A stretch of 64,000 nucleotides of DNA from Lutibacter oricola (GTDB lineage: Bacteria; Bacteroidota; Bacteroidia; Flavobacteriales; Flavobacteriaceae): positions 202,434 to 266,433 of the forward strand of contig NZ_FNNJ01000004.1 of the NCBI RefSeq assembly GCF_900106565.1. The letters are read 5' to 3'. Every line of letters starts with the position of its first letter. Positions within the stretch are counted from its first letter, which is position 1. The notes below the pieces were generated by a model. It was not told the origin of the DNA and did no database searches. It worked only from the letters and a program-made list of their open reading frames with translations. The position numbers and the translations under genes are program-made. Shown piece by piece: positions 6,544 through 16,279 of the stretch.

Positions 6544-8994
6544 TTAATTTAGAAAGATAGCATTTGCAAAAAACATCTTTCCATTTTCCCAAAAGGATCT
6601 AAATAAAGGATTGTCTACCATGTAAATAACGTTACCATTGCCAATATATTCACTTCCAAAAAGTAAGGAGTTTGGTATGTTTTTTAAAGCTTCGCTACCT
6701 GCAAAACCAGAAATATTTCTTGTGTTTTCAGAAAAATAGCCAATATTAATTCCATTTTCAAGTAATTGATACGATTTAGAGCTTAATTTTAAGCTGTTGT
6801 AATTATTTGAGTAACCAAAACCAAGAGGATGAGTATTATCAATTGTACTATTAAATATACTACCGGTAATCATATGTTCTATTTGAGTTCGATATTGCTC
6901 ATTGTATGTTGGAGTAACTTCTTTTTTTATCTCCTTCTTTTTTAGTTTTAACGAGAATTCTTTTTTATCTGCAAAATTGCTTAAAGAGCTGCCTATAGAA
7001 ATTAATGTGCCACCATTTTTAGCGAATTCTGTAATTAGTTTAAATTGTTTTTCGTTAGCTCTAAATCCATTAGGAAGAATTAAAACATTATAACTAGAGA
7101 GGTTTGAGTATGCTAGATTATTCGAGTTTAAAACATTTAAAGGATATTTTAATTGCGTTTCAAAATAATGCCAAATTTCACCAAAACTTAGCGATGAAGT
7201 ACTTTTACCACCAATAACTGCTACTTTTTTAGGTTTTATTAATTGATAATTAGACGAGCCAAAATCATTTCCTTTATCTACAAAACCTGTTAGAGCGGCT
7301 GTTAATTTTGCATTAGAATTATTAGCTATTTTTAGTAGTTCTTTATCAAAATTATCAATTCTAATGTTTTCACTTCTATTAATAATTAAAGTCCCTTGGT
7401 CGTAATTTTTACCATTAAGCGAAAATTTAGAATTCGAAAAACGAACATTGAATCCATTCTTTAATAAATTACCTAGAAACAACGCGTCTTTTGTAGTATT
7501 CCAAGTTTTTATATAAGCTGTAGCTTTTGAGTTTAAATTATTTTTAATGTTTTTGTTAATTGATAAAATAGATACTTTATTTAATTCAACTTCAGTAGAA
7601 TAACAATCAATTCCGTAAGCATAAGGAAGACTCCAAGCAGTAATATCGTACGTGACAGAATCTACTAATTTAGCTTCTGGTTCAAATAAAACTTTTACCA
7701 TTTTTCCTTTTGGCTGGTTGGTTGGTATAATAATATCATTAGAAAAAATTTCGATACTTCTATTTTTTTCTAATTGGTAATCATAAGCTTTTACCTTAGT
7801 GCTTTCTGTTGTAAAATATGTTATTTCATGTTTAGTTAACAGTTTAAATAATGGCTCTAATTTATTTAAATTAGCTTTTAGAATATAGTTTTTAGTTTTA
7901 ATTGAGCTGTTATTAAAGTAGTTTTTAAATTCACTCGTTAGCTTTTTAGCATTTTTTGAAGCAACTTCAACCGTAGATAAACCTGCAGTAGTATGGTGTG
8001 CAATTCTATCGAATAAGGTTAATTCTTGCCCGTTTTCAGTAATAATTCCTAAGCCAGCTTTTCCGTGCCCGGCTTGTTCGTAGGTCATACCAATAGCTCC
8101 CATATACGTTGGGTACGTATCGCCATAGCTTGGATAAAATAAATCGAAAGATTCTTTGGTAAAATATCTCCAGCCTTCTTTATCAAAATATTTAGCGTGA
8201 TTTTTACCTATTTCAATTTGAAAATCTCGTTGCCAATTGGTTATTATTTCATGAAAAGGCTCTGCAGCAGGAGGAAAGTAATAAGGGCTATTATAACCTT
8301 GCTCGTGAAAATCTACATGCACATGAGGCATCCAATTATTGTAAACCTTTAAGCGTTGTTGTGTTTCAACTTGTGTAGCCCAAGCCCAATCTCTATTTAA
8401 ATCGAATAAATAATGGTTTGGTCTTCCAGAAGGCCAAGGTTCCTGGTGTTCAGTAACATTTGGGTTTGAGTTATAAGGTGTACTTTTGGTTTGGTTGTAC
8501 CAATTTACATATCTATCTCTACCATCTGGATTTACACTTGGATCAATTATAACAACTGTATTATTTAACCAATTAGTACTTGTAGTAACTAATTTATATA
8601 AAGTAAGCATTGCAGCCTCTGTAGCCGAAGCTTCGTTACCGTGAACATTGTAGCTTAACCATACTATTCCAATATTTGTTGTTGGTTCACCATTTAAAAT
8701 TCCAGTTCGTTTTAAGTTATCGGTTCTAATTTTATCTAAGTTTTTTATATTTTCTTCTGAAGAGATGTAAGAAATTATTAGTGGTCTATTTTCATTAGTA
8801 ATACCATACTTTTTTACAATAACTTTAGAAGAGTTTGCACTTATATACTTAAAATAATCAACCACTTTATAGTTGCGTGTAAATGCCGTACCTAGTTCGT
8901 AACCTAAAAATTGCGACGGACTTTGAATTTTTTGTGCTTTAATTGAGAAGGTAATAAAAGCTAACACTATAATTAGAACTAGATTTTTTTTCAT
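6544..8994 (-). CDS. Secreted M14 family zinc carboxypeptidase
   Basis: This 816-residue protein has a signal peptide (MKKNLVLIIVLAFITFSIKA, cleavage before Gln21). The M14 zinc site is clear: HGNE gives His118 and Glu121, and DFHEQG gives His230. The catalytic Glu306 is in MTYEQAGHG, and a substrate-binding DLNRDW is at 198-203. The C-terminal half resembles the beta/alpha extension of large Bacteroidota M14 proteins and contains a GATase-like segment (FAKNGGTLISIG). It probably trims peptides in the periplasm or outside the cell. The gene is monocistronic, with its own -7 element and terminator. Confidence 0.9.
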   Translation of the reverse strand: MKKNLVLIIVLAFITFSIKAQKIQSPSQFLGYELGTAFTRNYKVVDYFKYISANSSKVIVKKYGITNENRPLIISYISSEENIKNLDKIRTDNLKRTGILNGEPTTNIGIVWLSYNVHGNEASATEAAMLTLYKLVTTSTNWLNNTVVIIDPSVNPDGRDRYVNWYNQTKSTPYNSNPNVTEHQEPWPSGRPNHYLFDLNRDWAWATQVETQQRLKVYNNWMPHVHVDFHEQGYNSPYYFPPAAEPFHEIITNWQRDFQIEIGKNHAKYFDKEGWRYFTKESFDLFYPSYGDTYPTYMGAIGMTYEQAGHGKAGLGIITENGQELTLFDRIAHHTTAGLSTVEVASKNAKKLTSEFKNYFNNSSIKTKNYILKANLNKLEPLFKLLTKHEITYFTTESTKVKAYDYQLEKNRSIEIFSNDIIIPTNQPKGKMVKVLFEPEAKLVDSVTYDITAWSLPYAYGIDCYSTEVELNKVSILSINKNIKNNLNSKATAYIKTWNTTKDALFLGNLLKNGFNVRFSNSKFSLNGKNYDQGTLIINRSENIRIDNFDKELLKIANNSNAKLTAALTGFVDKGNDFGSSNYQLIKPKKVAVIGGKSTSSLSFGEIWHYFETQLKYPLNVLNSNNLAYSNLSSYNVLILPNGFRANEKQFKLITEFAKNGGTLISIGSSLSNFADKKEFSLKLKKKEIKKEVTPTYNEQYRTQIEHMITGSIFNSTIDNTHPLGFGYSNNYNSLKLSSKSYQLLENGINIGYFSENTRNISGFAGSEALKNIPNSLLFGSEYIGNGNVIYMVDNPLFRSFWENGKMFFANAIFLN

Positions 8995-9015
8995 CTATTT
9001 ATTTTTTTTGAGTTT

Positions 9016-9023
9016 CAAATGTA
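9016..9023 (-). promoter_or_regulatory. -7 promoter element of the M14 peptidase gene
   Basis: TACATTTG on the minus strand matches TAnnTTTG exactly and lies 22 bp upstream of the start codon at 8994. Confidence 0.5.
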
Positions 9024-9093
9024 ATTAAATAAACTTTAATTAATGTTGTGTGCACTTATTAGAATGTATAATTTTACCATAAAATATTTAAAT

Positions 9094-9789
9094 TTGAAAA
9101 AAGCTTATTTTAACTGGAGTACAGGAAAGGATTCTGCCTTGGCATTTTATAAAATATTACAAAATAAAGATTATAACATTGGAAGTTTACTAACAACGGT
9201 GAACAAAAAATTTCAACGAGTTTCTATGCATGGTGTTCCAATTAGTTTATTAGACCAGCAAGCTAAAGAGCTAGGTTTACCATTGTATAAAATTGAGTTT
9301 CCAGAAGAGGTTTCTATGGAAAAATACAATGAAATAATGAAAGTTGGTATCGATAAACTTGTTCAAGAAGGATATAACTATTCGGTTTTTGGAGATATTT
9401 TTTTAGAAGATTTAAAAAAGTTTAGAGATGATAAATTAGCGGAACAAAATTTAGAAGGTGTTTATCCACTTTGGAAAATAGACACTTCTGAAATAATAAA
9501 AGAATTCCTTTCTCTAGGTTTTAAAGCTATTACGGTAAGTGTAAATGCAAATTTATTAGACAAGAGTTTTGTTGGTAGAGTTATAGACAAACAGTTTATT
9601 AAAGATTTACCTGAAGGCGTTGATGTTTGTGGTGAAAATGGAGAGTTTCACACTTTTGTTTTTGATGGGCCAATATTTAAAAAACCTATTAATTTTGAAG
9701 TAGGAGATAAGGTTTTAAAAACTTACCCCGCAGAAGAGTCAGACACGTGGGACAATAGTTTTTGGTACTGCGATTTACTTCCAAAGTAA
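9094..9789 (+). CDS. Dph6-related ATP-binding protein (MJ0570/DUF71 family)
   Basis: The protein belongs to the PP-loop ATP pyrophosphatase superfamily. The PP-loop variant FNWSTGKDSALAF is at the N-terminus, and later motifs FGDIFLEDLKKFRD and GENGEFHTFVFDGP are characteristic of the family that includes eukaryotic diphthine-ammonia ligase. Bacteria lack diphthamide, so the substrate here is unknown. I chose the TTG at 9094 because the protein then begins KKAYFNWSTGKDS, as relatives do; in-frame ATGs at 9043 and 9064 would add 17 or 10 weakly conserved residues. TTG starts also fit two other genes in this window. It is divergent from the M14 peptidase gene. Confidence 0.8.
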   Translation: MKKAYFNWSTGKDSALAFYKILQNKDYNIGSLLTTVNKKFQRVSMHGVPISLLDQQAKELGLPLYKIEFPEEVSMEKYNEIMKVGIDKLVQEGYNYSVFGDIFLEDLKKFRDDKLAEQNLEGVYPLWKIDTSEIIKEFLSLGFKAITVSVNANLLDKSFVGRVIDKQFIKDLPEGVDVCGENGEFHTFVFDGPIFKKPINFEVGDKVLKTYPAEESDTWDNSFWYCDLLPK

Positions 9790-9878
9790 AATTTAGTTAA
9801 AATACTGTTAGAAATTTTAGCGTGCTTCGACAAACAATGAAATTTGTTTACTTTTATAAAAATTAATCTCATTAACTA

Positions 9879-10547
9879 ATGGACGAAAGTTTTTGTGAAA
9901 ACAGTAATTCTGCCTATAATTTTGAAAAGCATTGGGAAAATGCTTATAGAAAAATACCAGTTAAAAGTTTAGGTTGGTACGAGTTCAAATCTAAGCCAAC
10001 ATTAGAGTTAATTGAACAATGTAATTTAGAGAAAGATGCATTAATATTTAATGCAGGAGTTGGAGCAAGTACTTTAATTAGAGATCTAATTGAGGCTAAT
10101 TATTCTAATTTAGTTGTTAATGATATAGCTGTGAGCGCTTTAACTGAGTTGAAGCAACAAATTGGAAACAACAAAAACACTTCTATAAAATTTATTGTAA
10201 GTGATTTAACAAATCCTTCTAATGAATTGTTAAAGTTGAAAAATGTAGATTTGTGGAACGATAGAGCTGTTTTACATTTTTTTACAACCAAAAAGCAACA
10301 AACAGCATATTTTAATTTACTTAAAAAAGTGGTTAAAAAAAATGGCTTTGTTATTTTGGCAGAATTTAATTTAGAAGGAGCAAAAAAATGTTGTGGTTTA
10401 AATGTTGTAAATTACAATGAAGCGATGCTGCAAGAACAATTAGGTAACGAATTTAAGTTGCTACAATCATTTAATTATACATATACACAACCCAAAGGAG
10501 ATACTAGAGAGTATGTGTATACACTATTTAAAAGAAGTACTATTTAA
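9879..10547 (+). CDS. Class I SAM-dependent methyltransferase
   Basis: This is a 222-residue Rossmann-fold methyltransferase. Motif I reads IFNAGVGAST, an unusual form of the glycine-rich SAM loop (Asn-Ala for the usual Asp-x). Further motifs are the acidic end of beta-2 (VVNDIA), VSDLTN, and WNDRAVLHFF. The overall pattern is that of small methyltransferases related to the thiopurine/UbiE type. The substrate cannot be read from sequence. Its stop codon overlaps the ATG of bshC (TAATG), so the two are translationally coupled, and a thiol-related role is possible. Confidence 0.78.
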   Translation: MDESFCENSNSAYNFEKHWENAYRKIPVKSLGWYEFKSKPTLELIEQCNLEKDALIFNAGVGASTLIRDLIEANYSNLVVNDIAVSALTELKQQIGNNKNTSIKFIVSDLTNPSNELLKLKNVDLWNDRAVLHFFTTKKQQTAYFNLLKKVVKKNGFVILAEFNLEGAKKCCGLNVVNYNEAMLQEQLGNEFKLLQSFNYTYTQPKGDTREYVYTLFKRSTI

Positions 10548-12142
10548 TGAATATACATCAATTACCATTTAAAAAAACAGGTTATTTTTCAGCCTTAATT
10601 TGTGATTATCTAGATAAAAAAGAAAAATTAGATAATTTCTACGGAAATTTCCCTGATTTAGATGGATTTAAACAGCAATTAACACTTAGAAAAAAATCGA
10701 ATTTAAATGTTGATTCTCGAAAAGTTCTGGTTTCATCATTAAATAAGCAATACAGTAATTTTAAAGTTACAGCTAATACACAAACCAATATTCAAAGTTT
10801 ATTAGCTGAAAATACGTTTACAATTACAACAGGTCATCAGTTAAATATTTTTACTGGACCGTTATATTTTTTATATAAAATTGTTTCAGTTATTAATTTA
10901 ACAAAGCAATTAAAAAGAGAGTTTCCAGAAAATAATTTTGTGCCAGTTTATTGGATGGCAACAGAAGATCACGATTTTGAAGAAATTAATTATTTTAATT
11001 TCAAAGGACAGAAAGTTCAATGGAATAGAGAGAGTAGTGGAGCTGTTGGTAGATTAGATTTACAAGGTTTTGATGAAATTTCTAAACAGTTTGGTTTTGA
11101 ATTAGGAAATTCAGAAAATGCAAATTATTTAAAAACGCTATTTGAAAAAGCATACGTAAACCATACTAATTTAACTAATGCAACAAGGTATATTGTTAAC
11201 GAACTTTTTGGAGATAATGGGTTGGTAATTATTGATGGAGATGCTATTGCTTTAAAACAGCAATTTGCACCAATTGTAAAAGATGAATTGTTGAACAATA
11301 CTTCATTTAAAGAAGTTTCAAAAACAAATAAATTATTACAAGAAAAGTATAAAATTCAAGTAAATCCACGTGAAATAAATTTATTTTATTTGGCTGAAGG
11401 TTTACGAGAACGTATAATTTTTGAAGATTCATTATTTAAAATTAATAATACGGCCATTGTTTTTTCTGAAGAAGAAATATTGGAAGAGTTAAACAAGCAT
11501 CCAGAAAAATTTAGTCCAAACGTAATAATGCGACCTTTGTATCAAGAAACTATTTTACCAAACTTAGCCTACATTGGTGGAGGAGGAGAAATAGCTTATT
11601 GGTTTCAGTTAAAACAATATTTTAAAGCTGTAAACACAACATTCCCAATTTTATTATTGAGAAATTCTGTGCTAATGGCTTCATCCAAACAATTAAAGAA
11701 GCTTGATAAATTAGATGTTAGTTTACAAGAAATATTTGCAAAACAACAAGATTTAATTAATAAAAAGGTTAAAGAATTATCATCCTTTCCTATAGATTTT
11801 TCTCAACAAAAAACCTTTTTAAATGAGCAGTTTAAAGGTTTAAAACAATTAGCTCAAGAAACGGATGCATCATTTATAGGAGCTGTAAATGCGCAAGAGA
11901 AAAAACAGTTGAATGGTTTAGATAAATTAGAGAAACGTTTGTTAAAAGCTCAAAAACGTAAATTTAATAACGAGTTAGAGAGAATAACATTAATTCAAAA
12001 CGAATTATTTCCAAACAATAGCTTAGAGGAACGTTCTCGAAATTTTTCAACTTATTATTTAGAATTAGGAGAAGAATTAATTCCTATGTTATTGAAAGCA
12101 TTAAATCCGCTTGAATTAAAATTTACCGTTATAGAATATTAA
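10547..12142 (+). CDS. bshC: Bacillithiol biosynthesis cysteine-adding enzyme BshC
   Basis: At 531 residues this is the normal BshC length. Diagnostic segments are TTGHQLNIFTGPLYFLYK, VYWMATEDHDFEEI and a long coiled-coil region near the C-terminus. BshC joins cysteine to glucosamine-malate in the last step of bacillithiol synthesis, giving the main low-molecular-weight thiol of many Firmicutes and Bacteroidota. The other steps (BshA, BshB) are not in the window. Translation is coupled to the upstream methyltransferase gene, and the 3' end overlaps the convergent EF-hand gene by 4 bp. Confidence 0.95.
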   Translation: MNIHQLPFKKTGYFSALICDYLDKKEKLDNFYGNFPDLDGFKQQLTLRKKSNLNVDSRKVLVSSLNKQYSNFKVTANTQTNIQSLLAENTFTITTGHQLNIFTGPLYFLYKIVSVINLTKQLKREFPENNFVPVYWMATEDHDFEEINYFNFKGQKVQWNRESSGAVGRLDLQGFDEISKQFGFELGNSENANYLKTLFEKAYVNHTNLTNATRYIVNELFGDNGLVIIDGDAIALKQQFAPIVKDELLNNTSFKEVSKTNKLLQEKYKIQVNPREINLFYLAEGLRERIIFEDSLFKINNTAIVFSEEEILEELNKHPEKFSPNVIMRPLYQETILPNLAYIGGGGEIAYWFQLKQYFKAVNTTFPILLLRNSVLMASSKQLKKLDKLDVSLQEIFAKQQDLINKKVKELSSFPIDFSQQKTFLNEQFKGLKQLAQETDASFIGAVNAQEKKQLNGLDKLEKRLLKAQKRKFNNELERITLIQNELFPNNSLEERSRNFSTYYLELGEELIPMLLKALNPLELKFTVIEY

Positions 12143-12420
12143 CTAATTTCTTTTACAGCTTTTTTAAATTCTTTCCAGCTAATTTGTCCATCATCGTCGG
12201 TATCGTAACCTTCAATAAGTTTGCTAGAAACAATTCCGCGAATAAAACCACTAATTTCAGCTTCTTTTAAAAGTTGAACAATTTCTTTTTTAGATAAACT
12301 TCCAGAACCCTTTTTATCGAAAAAGTTGAAAGCTTCTTCTGGAGTTTCGAATTTATTGGTAATTAAAATTTGAATTTTCTTTAATATTGATTTTTTAGAT
12401 GCCATAATTTTTTTAGACAA
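12139..12420 (-). CDS. Small EF-hand calcium-binding protein
   Basis: A 93-residue soluble protein. The C-terminal EF-hand loop DTDDDGQISWKEF matches the DxDxDGxIxxxE consensus. An earlier loop, FDKKGSGSLSKKE, is degenerate because Lys and Gly occupy ligand positions, but the hand pair is recognisable. No signal peptide is visible, so the protein is probably cytoplasmic. Met6 (start at 12405) is an alternative start. A calcium sensor or buffer role is inferred from the domain only. Confidence 0.75.
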   Translation of the reverse strand: MSKKIMASKKSILKKIQILITNKFETPEEAFNFFDKKGSGSLSKKEIVQLLKEAEISGFIRGIVSSKLIEGYDTDDDGQISWKEFKKAVKEIS

Positions 12421-12435
12421 TATAAAAAATAAATA

Positions 12436-12852
12436 TTAAACAGTTTTAAAGGCGTATACCGTATTTTTTAGCGTGTATTTTACTTCAGTAACATTATTAG
12501 CTACAATTTTTTTAGCATCACTTTCATCTAATTCAAAATCTACGGGAGTATAAAACACACCAGATTTATTTATTTCGTTAGATTCTACAGTAGTATTGTC
12601 CGATGCTAATGTAATTTCTTCATTATTTAATACAAAACTAATAGTACAACCATTTTTTTTAATATTGGCTTTAGTATCTCCAATTAAAACAGTTTTTAAA
12701 TATGGGAAACCTCCAAGTTCTTCAATATCTATATAAACTTTATTAGTATCGTTTTTAGCAAATAAAGTACCTTCTTTATAATCAATCTCCTTTATAATTT
12801 CTTCAGCGTTAGGCGCAGGTTTTGGTTTAAAAAATTTATCGAAAATTCCCAT
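12436..12852 (-). CDS. Conserved hypothetical protein, 138 aa
   Basis: The product has no signal peptide or membrane segment and begins MGIFDKFFKPKP, a basic amphipathic start seen in small peripheral proteins. The rest is acidic and beta-rich, with an alternating pattern (VYIDIEELGG, KNGCTISFVL, TEVKYTLKNTVYAF) that suggests a single beta-sandwich or barrel. I do not recognise the family. It is 15 bp upstream of the EF-hand gene on the same strand, so the two are probably co-transcribed. Confidence 0.65.
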   Translation of the reverse strand: MGIFDKFFKPKPAPNAEEIIKEIDYKEGTLFAKNDTNKVYIDIEELGGFPYLKTVLIGDTKANIKKNGCTISFVLNNEEITLASDNTTVESNEINKSGVFYTPVDFELDESDAKKIVANNVTEVKYTLKNTVYAFKTV

Positions 12853-12904
12853 TTGTTGTTTGTTTTAGAAATGCAAAGTTAGTTATTTATATCCTATTTA
12901 AACT

Positions 12905-12936
12905 AAAAAGCCCAAACTAGTAAGTTTGAGCTTTTT
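12905..12936 (-). terminator. Terminator after lpd
   Basis: A 13-bp stem (AAAAAGC.CAAACT paired with AGTTTG.GCTTTTT, one mismatch) with a 4-nt loop is flanked by A and T runs. It lies 21 bp past the lpd stop on the minus strand. Confidence 0.75.
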
Positions 12937-12956
12937 AATATATGTTTAACTTAATT

Positions 12957-14345
12957 TTATAAGTGAATTACTTCATCATAAGCATCAGCAACAGCTTCCA
13001 TTACAGCTTCACTCATTGTTGGATGTGGGTGAATTGCTTTTAATACTTCGTGTCCAGTTGTTTCTAATTTTCTACCTAAAACTGCTTCAGCAATCATATC
13101 AGTTACACCAGCACCAATCATATGGCAACCTAACCATTCGCCATACTTAGCATCAAAAATTACTTTTACAAAACCTTCTGGAGATCCAGCAGCTTTTGCT
13201 TTACCAGAAGCCGAGAATGGGAATTTACCAACCTTAATTTCGTAACCAGCTTCAATTGCTTTAGCTTCGGTTAAACCAACACTTGCAATTTCTGGAGTAG
13301 CATATGTACAACCAGGAACATTACCATAATCGATTTTTTCTGTATGTAAACCTGCAATTTTTTCAACACAAGTAATTCCTTCAGCAGAAGCAACGTGAGC
13401 TAAAGCTTGCCCAGGAACAACATCTCCAATTGCATAGTAACCAGGAATGTTAGTTTGGTAAAAATCATTAACTAAAATTTTATCTCTGTCTACAACAATT
13501 CCAACATCTTCTAAACCAATGTTTTCAATATTAGATTTAATTCCAACTGCAGAAAGTACAATGTCTGCTTCTAAAATTTCTTCTCCTTTTTTAGTTTTTA
13601 CAACAGCTTTTACACCATCTCCAGAAGTATCAACAGATTCAACAGAAGAATTAACCATTACTTTAATTCCAGATTTTTTTAACGAACGTGCAAATTGTTT
13701 AGAAACATCTACATCTTCTACAGGAACAACGTTTGGCATAAACTCAACAATAGTTACATCAGTACCCATTGAGTTGTAAAAGTGTGCAAATTCAACACCA
13801 ATAGCACCAGAACCAACCACAATCATTTTTTTAGGTTGTTTTGGTAAAGTCATAGCTTGGCGATAACCAATTACTTTTTTACCATCTTGTGGTAAGCTTG
13901 GCAACTCTCGAGAACGAGCTCCAGTAGCAATAATAATATGGTCTGCACTATATTCTGTTACGTTTCCTTCAGCATCGGTAACATCAACTTTTTTACCAGT
14001 TTTTATTTTACCAAAACCGTTAAGAACGTCAATTTTATTCTTTTTCATTAAGAATTGAACTCCTTTGCTCATTCCTTCAGCAACACCACGACTACGTTTA
14101 ACTACAGCTTCAAAATCTTTATCAATAGCTTCAGCTTTTAAACCGTAATCATCAACATGCTTTAAATAATCGTAAACTTGAGCACTTTTTAATAATGCTT
14201 TTGTAGGTATACATCCCCAGTTTAAACAAATTCCACCTAAGTTTTCTCTTTCAACTACTGCAACTTTAAAACCAAGTTGAGAAGCTCTAATTGCTGTAAC
14301 ATATCCTCCAGGACCACTACCAATTATAATTACATCGTATTTCAT
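12957..14345 (-). CDS. lpdA: Dihydrolipoyl dehydrogenase
   Basis: This 462-residue flavoprotein has an FAD-binding GSGPGG (9-14), the redox-active disulfide GGICLNWGCIPTK (Cys40, Cys45), an NAD-binding GSGAIG segment and a C-terminal HPHPTMSE with catalytic His441 and Glu446. It re-oxidises the lipoyl arm of pyruvate and 2-oxoglutarate dehydrogenases and of the glycine cleavage system. No E1/E2 genes are adjacent, so this is the stand-alone copy. It is monocistronic, with a promoter element at 14385-14392 and its own terminator. lipA at 47526-48380 supplies lipoyl groups to the same complexes. Confidence 0.96.
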   Translation of the reverse strand: MKYDVIIIGSGPGGYVTAIRASQLGFKVAVVERENLGGICLNWGCIPTKALLKSAQVYDYLKHVDDYGLKAEAIDKDFEAVVKRSRGVAEGMSKGVQFLMKKNKIDVLNGFGKIKTGKKVDVTDAEGNVTEYSADHIIIATGARSRELPSLPQDGKKVIGYRQAMTLPKQPKKMIVVGSGAIGVEFAHFYNSMGTDVTIVEFMPNVVPVEDVDVSKQFARSLKKSGIKVMVNSSVESVDTSGDGVKAVVKTKKGEEILEADIVLSAVGIKSNIENIGLEDVGIVVDRDKILVNDFYQTNIPGYYAIGDVVPGQALAHVASAEGITCVEKIAGLHTEKIDYGNVPGCTYATPEIASVGLTEAKAIEAGYEIKVGKFPFSASGKAKAAGSPEGFVKVIFDAKYGEWLGCHMIGAGVTDMIAEAVLGRKLETTGHEVLKAIHPHPTMSEAVMEAVADAYDEVIHL

Positions 14346-14384
14346 GTTGTTCTAGTTTTTTTTAATTAATGCTGAATAAGTCAG

Positions 14385-14392
14385 CAAATTTA
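14385..14392 (-). promoter_or_regulatory. -7 promoter element of lpdA
   Basis: TAAATTTG on the minus strand, followed by C, matches the Bacteroidota -7 consensus 39 bp upstream of the start codon. Confidence 0.5.
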
Positions 14393-14456
14393 CTCATTTT
14401 TTTAGTTACTTAAATTGAGTTTTTCCAATTGAAGTAAATTTTGATATTTTAATAAT

Positions 14457-16226
14457 TTACATTCTGTTAGGAACTTGAATTCCTAATAAACCAAATGCAG
14501 TTTTAATAATTTCTGAAACTTTTACTGAAAGTTGAACTCTAAATATTTTTTCTTGTTCATTTTCGCAAGCTAAAATTGGCACACTTTGGTAAAAAGAGTT
14601 ATAACTTTTAACCAAATCATACGTGTAATTAGCAATTAGTGCTGGGCTATGGTTAGTAGCTGCATTTTGTATTACTTCAGGAAATAATTCTAATTGTTTT
14701 ATTAATTCTTTTTCTTTACTGTGTAAATCTATATTTGTTATTTCAGAAGAATAATCGAAAGTTGCTTTTCTAATTATTGACTGAATACGCGCATAGGTAT
14801 ATTGTATAAATGGCCCTGTATTACCTGCAAAATCTACAGACTCTTCTGGGTCGAACAAAATACGTTTTTTAGGGTCTACTTTTAATATGTAATATTTTAA
14901 AGCCCCTAAACCTATTGTTTTATATAAAGCTTCTTTTTCGTTGTTAGAATAACCATCTAGTTTTCCTAAATCTTGCGAAATATCTCTAGCGGTATTTGTC
15001 ATTTCAGCCATTAAATCATCAGCATCTACTACGGTTCCTTCTCTAGATTTCATTTTACCACTTGGTAAATCTACCATTCCGTACGATAAATGATACAAGT
15101 TTTTAGCCCAATCAAATCCTAATTTAGAAAGAATTAGAAATAATACCTTAAAGTGATAATCTTGTTCATTACCAACTGTGTAAACTAATTCTTGAAGGTC
15201 AAAATCTTTACAACGTTCAATAGCAGTTCCAATGTCTTGCGTCATATAAACAGCAGTTCCATCGGCACGTAAAACTATTTTTTCATCTAAACCTTCATCA
15301 CTTAAATCTATCCAAACGGAACCATCTTCTTTTTTGAAAAAAATTCCTTTTTCTAAACCTTCTGCAACTATATCTTTACCTAATAAGTAAGTATTACTTT
15401 CGTAATAGTTTTTATCGAAATCTACACCTAAATCTTTGTATGTTTTATCGAAACCAGTGTAAACCCATTGGTTCATTGTTTTCCAAAGTGTAACTATTTC
15501 TTCATCACCTGCTTCCCATTTACGTAACATTGCTTGTGCTTCTACTAAAATTGGAGCTTCTTTTTTAGCTTCATCTTCAGTTTTACCTTCAGCAATTAAT
15601 TCAGCAATTTCTTTTTTATAAGCCTTATCAAAAGCAACATAATAATTACCAACTAATTTATCGCCTTTTAGACCTGTACTTTCTGGAGTTTCTCCATTTC
15701 CAAAACGTTGCCAAGCCAACATACTTTTACAAATATGTATTCCACGATCGTTAATAATTTGTGTTTTATAAACTTTTTTTCCTGAAGCTTTAATAATCTC
15801 TGCAACAGAATAACCTAATAAGTTGTTTCTAATATGACCTAAATGCAAAGGTTTGTTAGTGTTTGGAGAAGAATATTCTACCATTACAGCCTTATCATTT
15901 TTATTAGGTTCTACAACACCATAATTAGTTGTAGCATTTATAGTATTGAAGCTTGAAATAAACTGAGTATCAGAAATTACTAAGTTTAAAAAACCTTTAA
16001 CTACGTTAAAATCAGAAACTTCGGTTACGTTTTCTTTTAAGTATTCTCCAATTTGAGTACCTATTTGTACAGGGTTTCCTTTTACGTGTTTTAAAAAGGC
16101 AAAAACTACAATAGTTATATCTCCTTCAAAATCTTTACGTGTTGCTTGAAATTCTACAGACTCAATGTCTTTTTCGAAAATTTCTTTGAACCCTTTTATT
16201 ACAGCTTGTTCTAAACTATTTTGCAT
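14457..16226 (-). CDS. argS: Arginyl-tRNA synthetase
   Basis: This class I synthetase has 589 residues, the usual length. It has an N-terminal Arg_tRNA_synt_N domain (about 1-85), the HIGH-type motif HLGH at 128-131 within SSPNTNKPLHLGHIRNN, a KMSKS-like MKSREGTV, and a C-terminal DALR anticodon-binding domain ending GLLGIQVPNRM. It charges tRNA-Arg in the cytoplasm. The -7 element at 16254-16261 lies 27 bp upstream. Confidence 0.97.
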   Translation of the reverse strand: MQNSLEQAVIKGFKEIFEKDIESVEFQATRKDFEGDITIVVFAFLKHVKGNPVQIGTQIGEYLKENVTEVSDFNVVKGFLNLVISDTQFISSFNTINATTNYGVVEPNKNDKAVMVEYSSPNTNKPLHLGHIRNNLLGYSVAEIIKASGKKVYKTQIINDRGIHICKSMLAWQRFGNGETPESTGLKGDKLVGNYYVAFDKAYKKEIAELIAEGKTEDEAKKEAPILVEAQAMLRKWEAGDEEIVTLWKTMNQWVYTGFDKTYKDLGVDFDKNYYESNTYLLGKDIVAEGLEKGIFFKKEDGSVWIDLSDEGLDEKIVLRADGTAVYMTQDIGTAIERCKDFDLQELVYTVGNEQDYHFKVLFLILSKLGFDWAKNLYHLSYGMVDLPSGKMKSREGTVVDADDLMAEMTNTARDISQDLGKLDGYSNNEKEALYKTIGLGALKYYILKVDPKKRILFDPEESVDFAGNTGPFIQYTYARIQSIIRKATFDYSSEITNIDLHSKEKELIKQLELFPEVIQNAATNHSPALIANYTYDLVKSYNSFYQSVPILACENEQEKIFRVQLSVKVSEIIKTAFGLLGIQVPNRM

Positions 16227-16253
16227 ATTTTTCAGCTAAATTAATACGAAATG

Positions 16254-16261
16254 CAAAAGTA
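16254..16261 (-). promoter_or_regulatory. -7 promoter element of argS
   Basis: TACTTTTG on the minus strand followed by CA is an exact TAnnTTTG match 27 bp upstream of the argS start. Confidence 0.5.
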
Positions 16262-16279
16262 CTAAATTCAATAGAATTT